Source of the DNA: Saprospiraceae bacterium
Lineage (GTDB): Bacteria; Bacteroidota; Bacteroidia; Chitinophagales; Saprospiraceae
Reading direction: 5' to 3'
NCBI GenBank assembly: GCA_029212405.1
Contig: JARGNR010000002.1
Location: 1-64,000 of the forward strand
DNA: 64,000 nt
Shown here: one piece after another, positions 16,572-25,540 of the stretch
Position numbering within the stretch: the stretch's first letter is position 1
How the letters are laid out: every line of letters starts with the position of its first letter
Program-made: the position numbers and the translations under genes
Notes under the pieces: generated by a model
Told to the model about the DNA's origin: nothing
Database searches by the model: none
What the model saw: the letters and a program-made list of their open reading frames with translations, nothing else

Positions 16572-19250
16572 ATGGAACCATTACAATCACTCATAAACCA
16601 AGTATCTTTTTTCACAGACTGTTATAAACAGGAAAATCAAAATATTGGCGTTGATCGGATAGGAAAGCATAATGTTGAATTGTATAGGATTCACTTATTG
16701 GATGAAGACTTGATTCTTTTGAGAGATGGAATTCAAATGACTCGTTCTTACAGGATAGAGTTAGCCAAAGTTTTAAAGATCTATAAAAAAGAAAAAGAAG
16801 TTAAAGTATACCTCTTTGGTCTACATCAAGATGAAGTTACTAAACCGCTATTTATTTACAATGGACGATTAGTGGAGGATTACGGCAGATACGTGTTGCG
16901 TATGGATACAGACTCTGTTTTTGTAAACATTTCGGTGATTGAGCAATGTACCAACCATGATGTAGTCACACTTAAGACGATAGAGGATAAATTATATGAT
17001 CTAGCACAATCCAAGGAGGTGACATCACTGATGTTATTAGAACTGTGGACAATCTTTGATCAGTATGATGTGCCGTATACCTTGTCAGAAAACTTGGACC
17101 TAGATGTAAAAGGAATAAAAAAACTAATGGCCTTCGGAGTTGTAAAAAAGAGTACAAACACCAGAGGCATAATGGAAGATCTTGATCACGTGAATAAATT
17201 AAGTGAGTATAAATCGTTAGAACCTTATTCGGCACCATTAAAAACGCTTTTTACTTCAAATAACCAAAACTCAGAGCAATCTATTAGCTTGGACTACAAA
17301 TTGCTTCCTTATACACTTTCTTATGGGCAATTTCGAGTGTTTGACTCAATAAAAACAAATACGATTTCTGTATTGATTGGGCCTCCAGGAACGGGAAAAA
17401 CATTTACGCTGGTTACGTTAGCCTTGGAAGCAGTGCGTACCGGAAGAAGCATTTTAATCTGTGCAAAAACAGACCAGGCTTTGGATGTTATTGAAAAGAA
17501 ATTAAAACACGAATTCGACAATCAAGATTTGATTTTGAGAGTGGGCGCGGGCAATCATGCAAAACGGTTAAAACAAATAGTTTCAGACTTTAAACAAAAA
17601 AGAAATGTCCGACCAATAAGCAAGTCTGAGATTAGAAGTCAAAGGAAAACGGCACAATCTCAATTCAAGATTATTCGAGCGTTGGAACAAAAAATAGAGA
17701 CTCAACTGGAAAGAGAAGATATCTATGGTCGGATCGTTTATAAGACGAAGAAAAGTGTTCTCGAAAGAGTAAAACAAATCTATTTGGAGTATCAAATTTC
17801 AAAGGACAATAAAATTACCAAGGACGTAAGCCGGTTAAGAAATTTGTATAAAGCTAGATATCGAGTAAATAAAGAATTGGTGAATAAGGAGCATGACTTC
17901 AGAGTTTTTAAGAATTATGAATCATTAAAAGAGAACTTGCCGCATTACCAAAAGAGTTTGGTGGCAAGAAATAGCATTACCTATGCGGAATACAACAAAA
18001 ATGTAGACTTTAAAAAACTAACGAAAATTCTTCCGATTTGGTTGGTGAAAATGTCTGACCTGAATAGGAGTATTCCAATGAAAAAAGAACTGTTCGACTT
18101 CTTGTTTGTGGATGAAGCTTCTCAGTGTGAAGTGACGTTAGGGATCCCTGCGCTTCAACGGGCAAAAAAAGCGATTGTTGCTGGAGATCCGAAACAATTA
18201 AACCATGTTTCATTTTTGCCCAACGCATTTATTTCAAAAAGTAAAGAACGACACCATCTAGAGGATAAAGCATATTTTGATTATCGACGATACAGCCTTT
18301 TGGACATGGTAGATGCGGTCACTGTACATTCAGACAATGAAGGGGTGTTAGAAGAACATTACAGAAGTCAACCTTCAATTATTGGATTTAACAATAGGTA
18401 CTTTTATGGCGACAGGTTGCAAGTTATGACGGCACATGGTTCGCATAAGTCCGAAGATTGTGTTCATTTTTTGAAGGTGGAAGGAAAACAACAAAAGGAT
18501 AATACCAATACAGAGGAACTCGAGTTTATCATAAAGGAGGTCGAAATGTTATTTGAGCACGATAAGAATAAACCCATACCCAGAAGTATCGGAATCATCT
18601 CACCGTTCCGAAATCAAACGGACTTATTCAAACGGTACGCATTGAAACATTTGGATTCGGAAAACATTGAACGACACGATGTTTTGATCGGAACACCGTT
18701 TGAGTTTCAAGGAGAAGAGAGAGACGTCGTTTTTATCTCATTTGCTTTGGATAATGAATCTGCCAGTGGTTCATTCGCTTATTTAAGTAGGGAGAATATG
18801 TTTAATGTCGCAACAAGTAGGGCCAAAGCAGAGCAATATATCGTGCATTCATTTAATAAAGAACGAATTTCTAAAGGTGGATTGTTGCATTCATTTTTTC
18901 ACCATCAACACCATCATGATTTGGGGAGCTCAGAGGCCAAGGATGTGTTTGCAAAAGATGTCATTTCTGCATTAAAAGAAAATGGAGTATCATCAATTAC
19001 TCAAGACGAAACCATTTCAGGAAGGTCCATAGACCTACTCATTCATGGAAATAAAAAGGACTTGTGTATAGACCTTATCGGCTATGAAGGGGCGTATGAT
19101 TCCGTTTTGAATCTAGAAGAAATCGAAAGTCTCTTTAGGTCGGAAAAACATGTGTATATCTTGCCATATCGTCATTGGGAAAAGAATAAATCACAAGAAA
19201 TAAAAGCTATTGTTTCTAAGCTGACAGAGATCAATAAAACGAATAAATAG
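16572..19250 (+). CDS. Superfamily 1 AAA-type DNA/RNA helicase with C-terminal nuclease-like tail
   Basis: This 892-residue protein belongs to the Upf1/AAA_11-AAA_12 group of SF1 helicases. Walker A is GPPGTGKT (about residue 270), Walker B is VDEASQCE (about 514), and GDPKQL follows (motif III). EEHYRSQPSIIGFNN is motif IV, and FEFQGEERDVVFISF with NVATSRAK are motifs V and VI. A charged, helical insertion of some 150 residues sits between motifs I and II. The last 110 residues contain GRSIDLLI and LCIDLIGYEG, which resembles the core of restriction-endonuclease-like folds but lacks an obvious catalytic Lys. It directly follows the ABC-F gene. Role in repair, RNA metabolism or defence is undetermined. 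Confidence 0.8.
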   Translation: MEPLQSLINQVSFFTDCYKQENQNIGVDRIGKHNVELYRIHLLDEDLILLRDGIQMTRSYRIELAKVLKIYKKEKEVKVYLFGLHQDEVTKPLFIYNGRLVEDYGRYVLRMDTDSVFVNISVIEQCTNHDVVTLKTIEDKLYDLAQSKEVTSLMLLELWTIFDQYDVPYTLSENLDLDVKGIKKLMAFGVVKKSTNTRGIMEDLDHVNKLSEYKSLEPYSAPLKTLFTSNNQNSEQSISLDYKLLPYTLSYGQFRVFDSIKTNTISVLIGPPGTGKTFTLVTLALEAVRTGRSILICAKTDQALDVIEKKLKHEFDNQDLILRVGAGNHAKRLKQIVSDFKQKRNVRPISKSEIRSQRKTAQSQFKIIRALEQKIETQLEREDIYGRIVYKTKKSVLERVKQIYLEYQISKDNKITKDVSRLRNLYKARYRVNKELVNKEHDFRVFKNYESLKENLPHYQKSLVARNSITYAEYNKNVDFKKLTKILPIWLVKMSDLNRSIPMKKELFDFLFVDEASQCEVTLGIPALQRAKKAIVAGDPKQLNHVSFLPNAFISKSKERHHLEDKAYFDYRRYSLLDMVDAVTVHSDNEGVLEEHYRSQPSIIGFNNRYFYGDRLQVMTAHGSHKSEDCVHFLKVEGKQQKDNTNTEELEFIIKEVEMLFEHDKNKPIPRSIGIISPFRNQTDLFKRYALKHLDSENIERHDVLIGTPFEFQGEERDVVFISFALDNESASGSFAYLSRENMFNVATSRAKAEQYIVHSFNKERISKGGLLHSFFHHQHHHDLGSSEAKDVFAKDVISALKENGVSSITQDETISGRSIDLLIHGNKKDLCIDLIGYEGAYDSVLNLEEIESLFRSEKHVYILPYRHWEKNKSQEIKAIVSKLTEINKTNK

Positions 19251-19301
19251 AAGCCTCAAGGAAAGATGAAGAGACCTCTATTTATAGTTTTGTATTGGCA
19301 A

Positions 19302-19829
19302 TTAATCTTGGAGACTTAAAGAAACAGATCTAGAGCCTTTAGCAATATCAACATGGAAGTAACTGCCATTTGAAAGACTCTTTCCAGCAAGTTCTTGATA
19401 TATATCCAAGCACGCAGATAAAACTTCTTTACTCTGTTTTTTGCCATTCACTTTTATATATTTTGGGGTAAGCTTAAACTCATACTTGTCTTCATCAATG
19501 GCTATTTTATTGGATAGATAGGACAAGAGAGACGCATGTAAATTCCCTTGCAAGTCGTTTTCATGAAGCACCTCAACCGTTTTGTATTCATGATGTGGGG
19601 AATTCTTTTCATATTTTTTTATTAGTGTCTCATATTGACCATAGTCACTTTCATTGATTATTGTACCGTCAACTTTAAGTTCTATGAGGTTTCCATCTTC
19701 ATATTTTATATAAATGGATTCATCGTCGTTTTCAATGGCTATTTCTCGCACAGTATTGGATTGACTTTGAACAGTAAATGATACGGCTAGAGCTAAAATG
19801 AAGGTTAGGATTAAATTTGATATTTTCAT
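19302..19829 (-). CDS. Secreted protein of unknown function
   Basis: I do not recognise this 175-residue product. It has a signal peptide (MKISNLILTFILALAVSFTVQSQ, cleaved after Q about residue 23). A short beta-rich acidic segment follows (NDDESIYIKYEDGNLIELKVDG), then a more mixed region. Its C-terminus (YFHVDIAKGSRSVSLSLQD) is beta-like. There is no lipobox, so it is likely periplasmic or secreted. It converges with the helicase gene at a 51-base gap. Confidence 0.55.
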   Translation of the reverse strand: MKISNLILTFILALAVSFTVQSQSNTVREIAIENDDESIYIKYEDGNLIELKVDGTIINESDYGQYETLIKKYEKNSPHHEYKTVEVLHENDLQGNLHASLLSYLSNKIAIDEDKYEFKLTPKYIKVNGKKQSKEVLSACLDIYQELAGKSLSNGSYFHVDIAKGSRSVSLSLQD

Positions 19830-20196
19830 AATTGAATACTTTAGTGGTATTAGAGATATTAAACTGATATTAATTTAGTACTCTATAAGCACGAGGTATG
19901 CCAAGAAACAACATGTTGATAATTAACGAAATACACATATTTATATTTAGAATATTGTGCGAATTCGGACGAAGGTGTTCTAGATAGGACAACGTTTATT
20001 CTCAATCCATGAAATAATAGTCACACACATTGATTTTTGTCAACTATGAATATTGAACGATTGAATAAAGGATTTGTGTAAATATTTCTGGCTTTCTCTC
20101 TTATCTTTTATCTTTATTATTTCCACACATTTACTGGTCCCCTTTTCATCTAAATTGTGGTTTACTTTTAAGGTGTATTCTATAAAATTGTAATAA
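19830..20196. other. Divergent intergenic region, no gene seen
   Basis: This AT-rich 367-base gap lies between two divergent genes for exported proteins and must hold both promoters. An antisense open frame that reaches into it from the plus-strand gene has no signal of coding. I find no full TTTG/TAnnTTTG promoter, no strong hairpin and no small open frame with recognisable features. Confidence 0.4.
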
Positions 20197-20808
20197 ATGA
20201 AAAGATTATTTGTATTACTGACCCTATTTATAGTAGCCATATCCTTATCAGGCCAAAACATAGTATTAAAAGCTAAAAGTTTGGAAGAAGAAGTAGTAGT
20301 TATTGCTACGAACAATGAAGCTGATGATTATGATGTCACAATAATACTAGACACGAAAGGATTTGGGCTTAAAAGGAACCATACTGTTACTAAAAGAATA
20401 GAAGCAAATGAGACAACAGAAGTAGGAAGGTTTCAAAAAAAGAGAAAAAGAAAAGCTTCTTTTAAATATTCGTATACGCTGAAGAAGATTTTTTCTGAAA
20501 CTAAGGGTAGTGAAAATAATAACCTACATCCAGTAAAAGGGTTAACGGTTTATACTAAAAATGGATGTGGTCGATGTACTAAGACCATTTCATTTCTTGA
20601 AGCAAACAATATTATATTCACAGAAAAAAACACAACTACGGATAAACAACACGACAAAGAATTATCAACGGTTTTATTCGGTAATGGATTTAAAGGGGGG
20701 TCATTCACCACACCAGTTATTGTGTTGGATGGAGACGTGCATTATTCGATAAAAAACTTAGGATCATTTTTAGAAAAGTTGAAGAGCGGTGAAACGAAGA
20801 AGGAATAA
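20197..20808 (+). CDS. Exported glutaredoxin-domain protein
   Basis: This 203-residue protein has a signal peptide (cleaved near SLSGQ, residue 21), a beta-rich and then very basic N-terminal half (FQKKRKRKASFKYS), and a glutaredoxin-like domain from about residue 113. The redox motif is CGRC in VYTKNGCGRCTKTISFLEANN. The cis-Pro lies in SFTTPVIVLDGD, and the glutathione- or substrate-contacting tail GDVHYSI follows. Both Cys are present, so a dithiol mechanism is possible. Most glutaredoxins are cytoplasmic, so export is unusual. The N-terminal domain is not one I recognise. Start at ATG 20197. Confidence 0.65.
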   Translation: MKRLFVLLTLFIVAISLSGQNIVLKAKSLEEEVVVIATNNEADDYDVTIILDTKGFGLKRNHTVTKRIEANETTEVGRFQKKRKRKASFKYSYTLKKIFSETKGSENNNLHPVKGLTVYTKNGCGRCTKTISFLEANNIIFTEKNTTTDKQHDKELSTVLFGNGFKGGSFTTPVIVLDGDVHYSIKNLGSFLEKLKSGETKKE

Positions 20809-20902
20809 AAGGTTACAATTTACATGATACAAATAAAAATGGAAATCAAGCAATCACCTGACTTCCACGTATCATTAAATTGGTTTATTTAAGAATGAAG
20901 TA

Positions 20903-21412
20903 TTAGAGAAATAATCCGAATGAAATTCCAAAATTTAATGCTCCTTCTTCTTCCAAAATGAGCATACCTATCGTTGGTTCTAGGGTAATGTTATCGGCAA
21001 GACGGGCAGCATAACCCAACTTTAAATTGGCAGTAAAAGTGGATGACCCAGGGCCACCATCTAACATTCCTGCGGTCAATTCAATGGGGACAACACCACC
21101 AGCATAGTACTTAACACCTGCCGTAACATTGGTAATGGAAAAACCATTGGCAGAAAGTAAGCCGAGACGGAACTTAATAGCAAAGTTCTCCGATAGCATT
21201 TTTCCAACGTCCGCACCAAGTGCAGTGATAGAACCGCCATCAAAATCCCATTGAATATTTGCACCAGATGAATTGCTTATTCCCCCTACAATATTATAGC
21301 CAGTTTCTACTAAAAAACGACCTTTTCTAGAAAAACCTTCTTCTGAAGATTGTGCATACGAGGTACATGCCATGCATAGTACGAAGGCAAAAACGGTAAA
21401 AATTTTGTTCAT
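20903..21412 (-). CDS. Small outer-membrane beta-barrel-like protein
   Basis: This 169-residue product has a signal peptide (cleaved after SYAQ, about residue 21). It then has alternating Gly/aromatic strands typical of eight-stranded outer-membrane barrels: FLVETGYNIVGG, FAIKFRLGLLSANG, TAGVKYYAGG, TANLKLGYAARL, and a C-terminal strand ending GISFGLFL with a hydrophobic terminal residue. It resembles the OmpA/OprF-type or outer_membrane beta-barrel (PF13505) small barrels. The function is unknown. Confidence 0.6.
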   Translation of the reverse strand: MNKIFTVFAFVLCMACTSYAQSSEEGFSRKGRFLVETGYNIVGGISNSSGANIQWDFDGGSITALGADVGKMLSENFAIKFRLGLLSANGFSITNVTAGVKYYAGGVVPIELTAGMLDGGPGSSTFTANLKLGYAARLADNITLEPTIGMLILEEEGALNFGISFGLFL

Positions 21413-21579
21413 AATAATTTTGATTTGAATTGTTATTAATTGATTTATTTATACACGATAGCGATCTATTCAACCGTGTTAATGATCTAATAATTAAAAA
21501 AGTGAAACGTTATAAAAAATTAAAGAAGTATTAAATACCACTCTTTAGGAAACCAATGTAGTGAAATTGTTTCTATTTT

Positions 21580-22791
21580 TTAATTGCCTTCTGCCACCTT
21601 TATTCTTTTAATTAGGAAAATGGTAAAGACAGCGATAATAATGGATAAATAGCCTACTAGGTCATAGTTGTGGTATAGCTTATCGTCGCCGATATAAACA
21701 ATCGAGCCGCTGATTATAGCCGAGAGACCAATGGCCAATTGCTGCAATGCGGATTTAATGCTCATAAAGCTTCCCCGATTTGCAGTACCAGCCGCAGCAG
21801 TTATTATCGTGTTCGGAGAAATCATTCTACCGCTTGCAAAAATGAAGAACAAGGTGGTAATACTAATCGCAATCCAAAGAGGAATTACTTTCATATTGGT
21901 GATCAAAACAGTAGGGATAAAAGACAGAAATAAAACAATAGTAAAGACCCGCATCACCCCATACTTATCAGTCATTCTACCAATAAATGGCGCTGAAATT
22001 ACCGTTGCAATGCCTCCAAAGAAAAATTGATATGCGATCTCGATTTGTGATATACCAACATTTTTTATCAAATAAGGAGAAATAAATGGGATGATCATAA
22101 AGTGCGCTAAGATCAATACAAAACCTGCTAACAAAGCAGTGAGTTGATTTTTATCTGAAGTAATGGCAGTAATCGTTTTGTTGATATCCAGCTTTGTTTC
22201 CTGTTCTTTTAAATGACTATTCATGGATGGAAAAAATAGAAAAACAAAAAAACAAATCGCCAAGGCAAACAGACCAATAACCATAAAAGGAAATTGCCAA
22301 TTGCTTTTAGCGGCCAAATAAATTCCAACAGGAACACCCAAAGCAGATGCCGCTGAAAAAGCAGAAAATAATATTCCCATGGCCGCTCCTCTTTCTTTAA
22401 AAGGATAGAGGTCACTTACCACAGAAAGGACCATGGCTCCAATCATGCCACCAAAGAACCCAGTGAATATTCTTAAACAGACAAGTTGAATATACGTATC
22501 GGCAAACGCACAGGCCAACGTACCTACTCCAAAACCAAAATATATAAAGAGTAAAGAGGTTTTACGATCGAAACGGTCAAGGTAAAATACACCGACTAGA
22601 CTGGACACAAATGCAGCTAGTGCGTAAGCAGAAACCAAAAAGCTGTATTCTCCACTGCTAATCCCAAACTCTTCAATGAATATATCACCCAAAGGCATAA
22701 TTAACATCGAATCGATAATATGAATAAAATTCACGAGTGCCAACGTGTATAGAATTGGCGATCGATTTTCAAAAGTTTTGAATATGGGCAT
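21580..22791 (-). CDS. MFS transporter, drug-efflux-like
   Basis: This 403-residue major facilitator protein has twelve hydrophobic helices. The A-like loop between helices 2 and 3 reads GVFYLDRFDRKTSL, and GRMTDKYGVMRVF is the second-half equivalent. The motif AASALGVPVGIYLA in helix 5 is like motif C of antiporters, so efflux is likely. The substrate is unknown. It starts at ATG 22791. A 23-base palindrome sits nine bases upstream of the start, suggesting control by a local-ligand repressor. The gene lies downstream of trhO on the same strand. Confidence 0.8.
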   Translation of the reverse strand: MPIFKTFENRSPILYTLALVNFIHIIDSMLIMPLGDIFIEEFGISSGEYSFLVSAYALAAFVSSLVGVFYLDRFDRKTSLLFIYFGFGVGTLACAFADTYIQLVCLRIFTGFFGGMIGAMVLSVVSDLYPFKERGAAMGILFSAFSAASALGVPVGIYLAAKSNWQFPFMVIGLFALAICFFVFLFFPSMNSHLKEQETKLDINKTITAITSDKNQLTALLAGFVLILAHFMIIPFISPYLIKNVGISQIEIAYQFFFGGIATVISAPFIGRMTDKYGVMRVFTIVLFLSFIPTVLITNMKVIPLWIAISITTLFFIFASGRMISPNTIITAAAGTANRGSFMSIKSALQQLAIGLSAIISGSIVYIGDDKLYHNYDLVGYLSIIIAVFTIFLIKRIKVAEGN

Positions 22792-22799
22792 TCAGTATA

Positions 22800-22822
22800 G
22801 TGTTAGTAGGCTGTACTAACAC
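22800..22822 (-). promoter_or_regulatory. Palindromic operator before the MFS gene
   Basis: GTGTTAGTA (22800-22808) and TACTAACAC (22814-22822) are perfect inverted repeats of nine bases with a five-base centre. The dyad lies in the 75-base gap between trhO and the MFS gene, right before the MFS start, where a TetR- or MarR-type repressor of an efflux gene usually binds. In RNA it would also form a hairpin, but it has no T-run. The matching regulator gene is not in this window. Confidence 0.6.
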
Positions 22823-22866
22823 ATTTGTTTAGAATGGGTTTAAACTTGAGCAATAAAACTACGAAT

Positions 22867-23919
22867 TCAATCGATTTGAAGCGTTTCGTCTTTTTTGTGC
22901 GCCTTATATCTGCCTTTGCCAAACTTTGTTCCATTGAACTCAATTTGACCTTTCAATGATTCCCTTTTTTCTTCAGGAAGCATGGTAAAGTCTTTACACT
23001 TTACAGAACAGGTATTCGCATATGTATTGGCGCAATCTTCGCATTGGATAAATAAAATATGACACGCATCATTTGCACAATTCGTATGCTCATCACACGC
23101 TTTTCCACATTGATGACACTTAGAGATGATATCTTGAGAAATCCGTTCTCCTAGTCGCTCATCAAACACAAAGTTTTTTCCAATAAATTTGTTTTCCAAA
23201 CCTTGTGCTTCAACTTGCCTCGCATATTCAATAATGCCCCCATCCAGTTGGTACACATTTTTGAACCCTCTATGTTTGTAGTAAGCACTGGCTTTTTCAC
23301 AGCGAATTCCCCCCGTACAGTACATGACAATATTCTTGTCTTTCTTGTCTTCCAACATCTTTTCTACAACAGGAAGAGCCTCTCGAAATGTTTCCACATC
23401 TGGAGTTAAAGCCATTTTGAATTTACCCACCTCACTTTCATAATGATTTCGCATGTCTATCACAATGGTGTCCTCACTATTCGTAAGCTCATTAAACTTA
23501 TCTGCAGTTAAGTGAATTCCTTTTTTTGTGACATCAAAAGAAGAATCATCCAGCCCATCGGCAACGATTTTATCTCTTACTTTTATTTTTAGCTTGATAA
23601 ATGACTTTCCATCATCATCAATGGCAATATTGAGCCGTATTCCTTTCAGAAAATCAACGGAATTCATTACCGCCTTCAATTCTTCTACTCGATGTGTAGG
23701 CACAGAGATTTGTCCATTCACACCTTCTTGGCTCACATAAATGCGACCCAAAACACCTACTTCATCTAGGCTTAAGTAAAAGTGATCTCTAAATAATTTA
23801 GGATTTGAGATATGGGCATATTGGTAAAAAGAGAGAGTGGTCCTTTCAATTCCCTCCTGCTCCAATTTTTTCTTGAGCAGTTCTTTATCGACCTTGTTAT
23901 AAAGTGCTTTCTTTTTCAT
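22867..23919 (-). CDS. trhO: tRNA uridine(34) hydroxylase TrhO, rhodanese-like
   Basis: TrhO (YceA) makes 5-hydroxyuridine at position 34 of certain tRNAs with oxygen. The protein has the N-terminal acylphosphatase-like UPF0176 domain (FYQYAHISNPKLFRDHFYLSL, GRIYVSQEGVNGQISVP). A rhodanese domain follows with the catalytic loop YCTGGIRCEKASAYYKHRGF. The C-terminal Cys-rich region (CHQCGKACDEHTNC, CEDC, CSVKC) is usual in this family. The best start is ATG at 23919; an upstream TTG at 23931 is also open. The length of about 350 residues fits. Confidence 0.88.
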   Translation of the reverse strand: MKKKALYNKVDKELLKKKLEQEGIERTTLSFYQYAHISNPKLFRDHFYLSLDEVGVLGRIYVSQEGVNGQISVPTHRVEELKAVMNSVDFLKGIRLNIAIDDDGKSFIKLKIKVRDKIVADGLDDSSFDVTKKGIHLTADKFNELTNSEDTIVIDMRNHYESEVGKFKMALTPDVETFREALPVVEKMLEDKKDKNIVMYCTGGIRCEKASAYYKHRGFKNVYQLDGGIIEYARQVEAQGLENKFIGKNFVFDERLGERISQDIISKCHQCGKACDEHTNCANDACHILFIQCEDCANTYANTCSVKCKDFTMLPEEKRESLKGQIEFNGTKFGKGRYKAHKKDETLQID

Positions 23920-23950
23920 CCGCTTTTGCAATAAACGTTGAACAATAGTG

Positions 23951-23958
23951 CAAAGATA
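23951..23958 (-). promoter_or_regulatory. Candidate -7 element of trhO
   Basis: On the minus strand TATCTTTG matches TAnnTTTG and ends 31 bases before the trhO ATG. The -33 region is not convincing. Confidence 0.4.
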
Positions 23959-24027
23959 CGATCTTACTTTACATTTCAGTTGCTTGACTTACTAAAATTA
24001 GATCAGGTGCTTTTCTTTCTAGAAGTA

Positions 24028-25347
24028 TTACTTGCACCCCATATCTGATTGAGACTGCTCATCATTGTTTGGAAAACAATTTCCAGACAATACAGCTTCG
24101 GGCATATATCTCTCCATATTGCTATCGTACAACCCATATCTCAAAAATTCAATGAGGTTTTCTTTTTCTTCTGAGGATAAGTCTTTTGGAGAAATTGCAA
24201 CCCGCTCATCTGATACGTTAGGGTTTTCAGACTTTGCGGTCACTTTGAATTCTACCACATCTTCAATTGATAATTTACTACTCCCATGAAAGAAACTGGC
24301 ATAATCTTTTAAATTATACAATTGGGGCACTTTGAATTTATACATGTCTTTATCATTCCCTGTAAACATTCCTCTTCCGAGAATTCGTGGGTCATCCGCT
24401 GAAGTGTTTAACCCTCCATGCTGATACATGTCTGCAGTGCCCAAAGAAAAGAAATTCATAGAACTGAAAGACGGACTATTGTGGCACGAACTACAACCTG
24501 CTTTTCCAAAAAACAACATGGCGCCTTTTTTCTCTTTTGCTGAAAGAGCCAAATGGTTTCCTTTTAAATAATATTGGAAAGGGGCTTGATTGGTAAGAAT
24601 GCTTCTTAAGAAAGAACCCATTGCAAAACTAGCAGTTATTGGAGTGTATCGTTCTTCTTTATCAATATCTGGAAAAGCTTTGTCAAAAAGCTCCGCATAA
24701 CCATATTCATATAATACTTTATCATTGATTTCTAAACGGTGAAGGTCAAATCCTTCTATGTTTTGCGCTTCCAGACCCGCAAAACCTGTATGATTTACTT
24801 CCGCCAGACCTGTCCAACTGTCCTCCGTTCCTTCATTCAAATCATTGGCACCAAATGTTCCACTCCACAGTGTATTGGTCATATATGTTACGTTCATTAC
24901 AGTCATCGGTCGATTGCCTTGAGCATCTATTTCTGATTCCAAATACCCTTCCCGAATTGTTCTATTCTCACCAAAATCTCCGAATCCAGCTCCTCCGTCA
25001 GCAATACCTTGAATTCTACCGGGTAAAAAACCTTTGGATGGAACATGGCAGCTTGAGCAAGAATAGGTTTCGAAACCCATCGGTTTGGCTGGACTCTGTG
25101 CGAGGCCTGTTTCGAAAAACAGAAATCGTCCTAATTCCACCTTTTCTTTACTAATTGGATTGGATGGGTCTTGGTTTGGTAGTTTGGAGTATTCCGTGCT
25201 TTGGGGCATGATGTAATAATCCAATGTACCATCCTTCGAGTTGGATTGAATTAGTTGTTTTAATTCTGCGTCTAAATCGACCTCAGTTTCAGTGGTACAT
25301 GCAGTGTATAATACGGCTAGGATTGCTATTACAAGTAGTTTCTTCAT
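24028..25347 (-). CDS. Di-haem cytochrome-c peroxidase/MauG-family lipoprotein
   Basis: This exported protein of about 439 residues belongs to the CcpA/MauG family. The start at ATG 25347 gives a lipoprotein signal (LLVIAILAVLYTAC) directly at the N-terminus; a longer upstream open frame to 25395 would bury it. Two haem-c motifs are present: CSSCH in YSCSSCHVPSKGF and CSSCH in AGCSSCHNSPSF. Family enzymes reduce hydrogen peroxide with electrons from a cytochrome or quinol pool, or oxidise protein residues. The location would be periplasmic, lipid-anchored. It sits downstream of a Crp/Fnr-type regulator, a possible controller. Confidence 0.85.
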   Translation of the reverse strand: MKKLLVIAILAVLYTACTTETEVDLDAELKQLIQSNSKDGTLDYYIMPQSTEYSKLPNQDPSNPISKEKVELGRFLFFETGLAQSPAKPMGFETYSCSSCHVPSKGFLPGRIQGIADGGAGFGDFGENRTIREGYLESEIDAQGNRPMTVMNVTYMTNTLWSGTFGANDLNEGTEDSWTGLAEVNHTGFAGLEAQNIEGFDLHRLEINDKVLYEYGYAELFDKAFPDIDKEERYTPITASFAMGSFLRSILTNQAPFQYYLKGNHLALSAKEKKGAMLFFGKAGCSSCHNSPSFSSMNFFSLGTADMYQHGGLNTSADDPRILGRGMFTGNDKDMYKFKVPQLYNLKDYASFFHGSSKLSIEDVVEFKVTAKSENPNVSDERVAISPKDLSSEEKENLIEFLRYGLYDSNMERYMPEAVLSGNCFPNNDEQSQSDMGCK

Positions 25348-25502
25348 TATATATATTTTGTCTAGTTCTACCTTTTTAATTTGGGTAGGTGGCAAGAACT
25401 AGGGGTGTTCATGGGTTGGTTTGAAAAACAATAATATTTATCTTTCACAGAAGCCCAAAATTATTACATATGGGTGGAATTATAACTTTCATCCGACAGC
25501 AT

Positions 25503-25526
25503 AAAAGCTGCTATTTAACAGCTTTT
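25503..25526 (-). terminator. Terminator downstream of the crp/fnr-type gene
   Basis: AAAAGCTG and CAGCTTTT are perfect eight-base arms around an eight-base loop, with four T at the end of the distal arm on either strand. It follows the stop of the Crp/Fnr gene by some 15 bases and precedes the peroxidase gene. It therefore suggests the two genes are not read on one transcript. Confidence 0.6.
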
Positions 25527-25540
25527 GTTTGGATTTTGCT

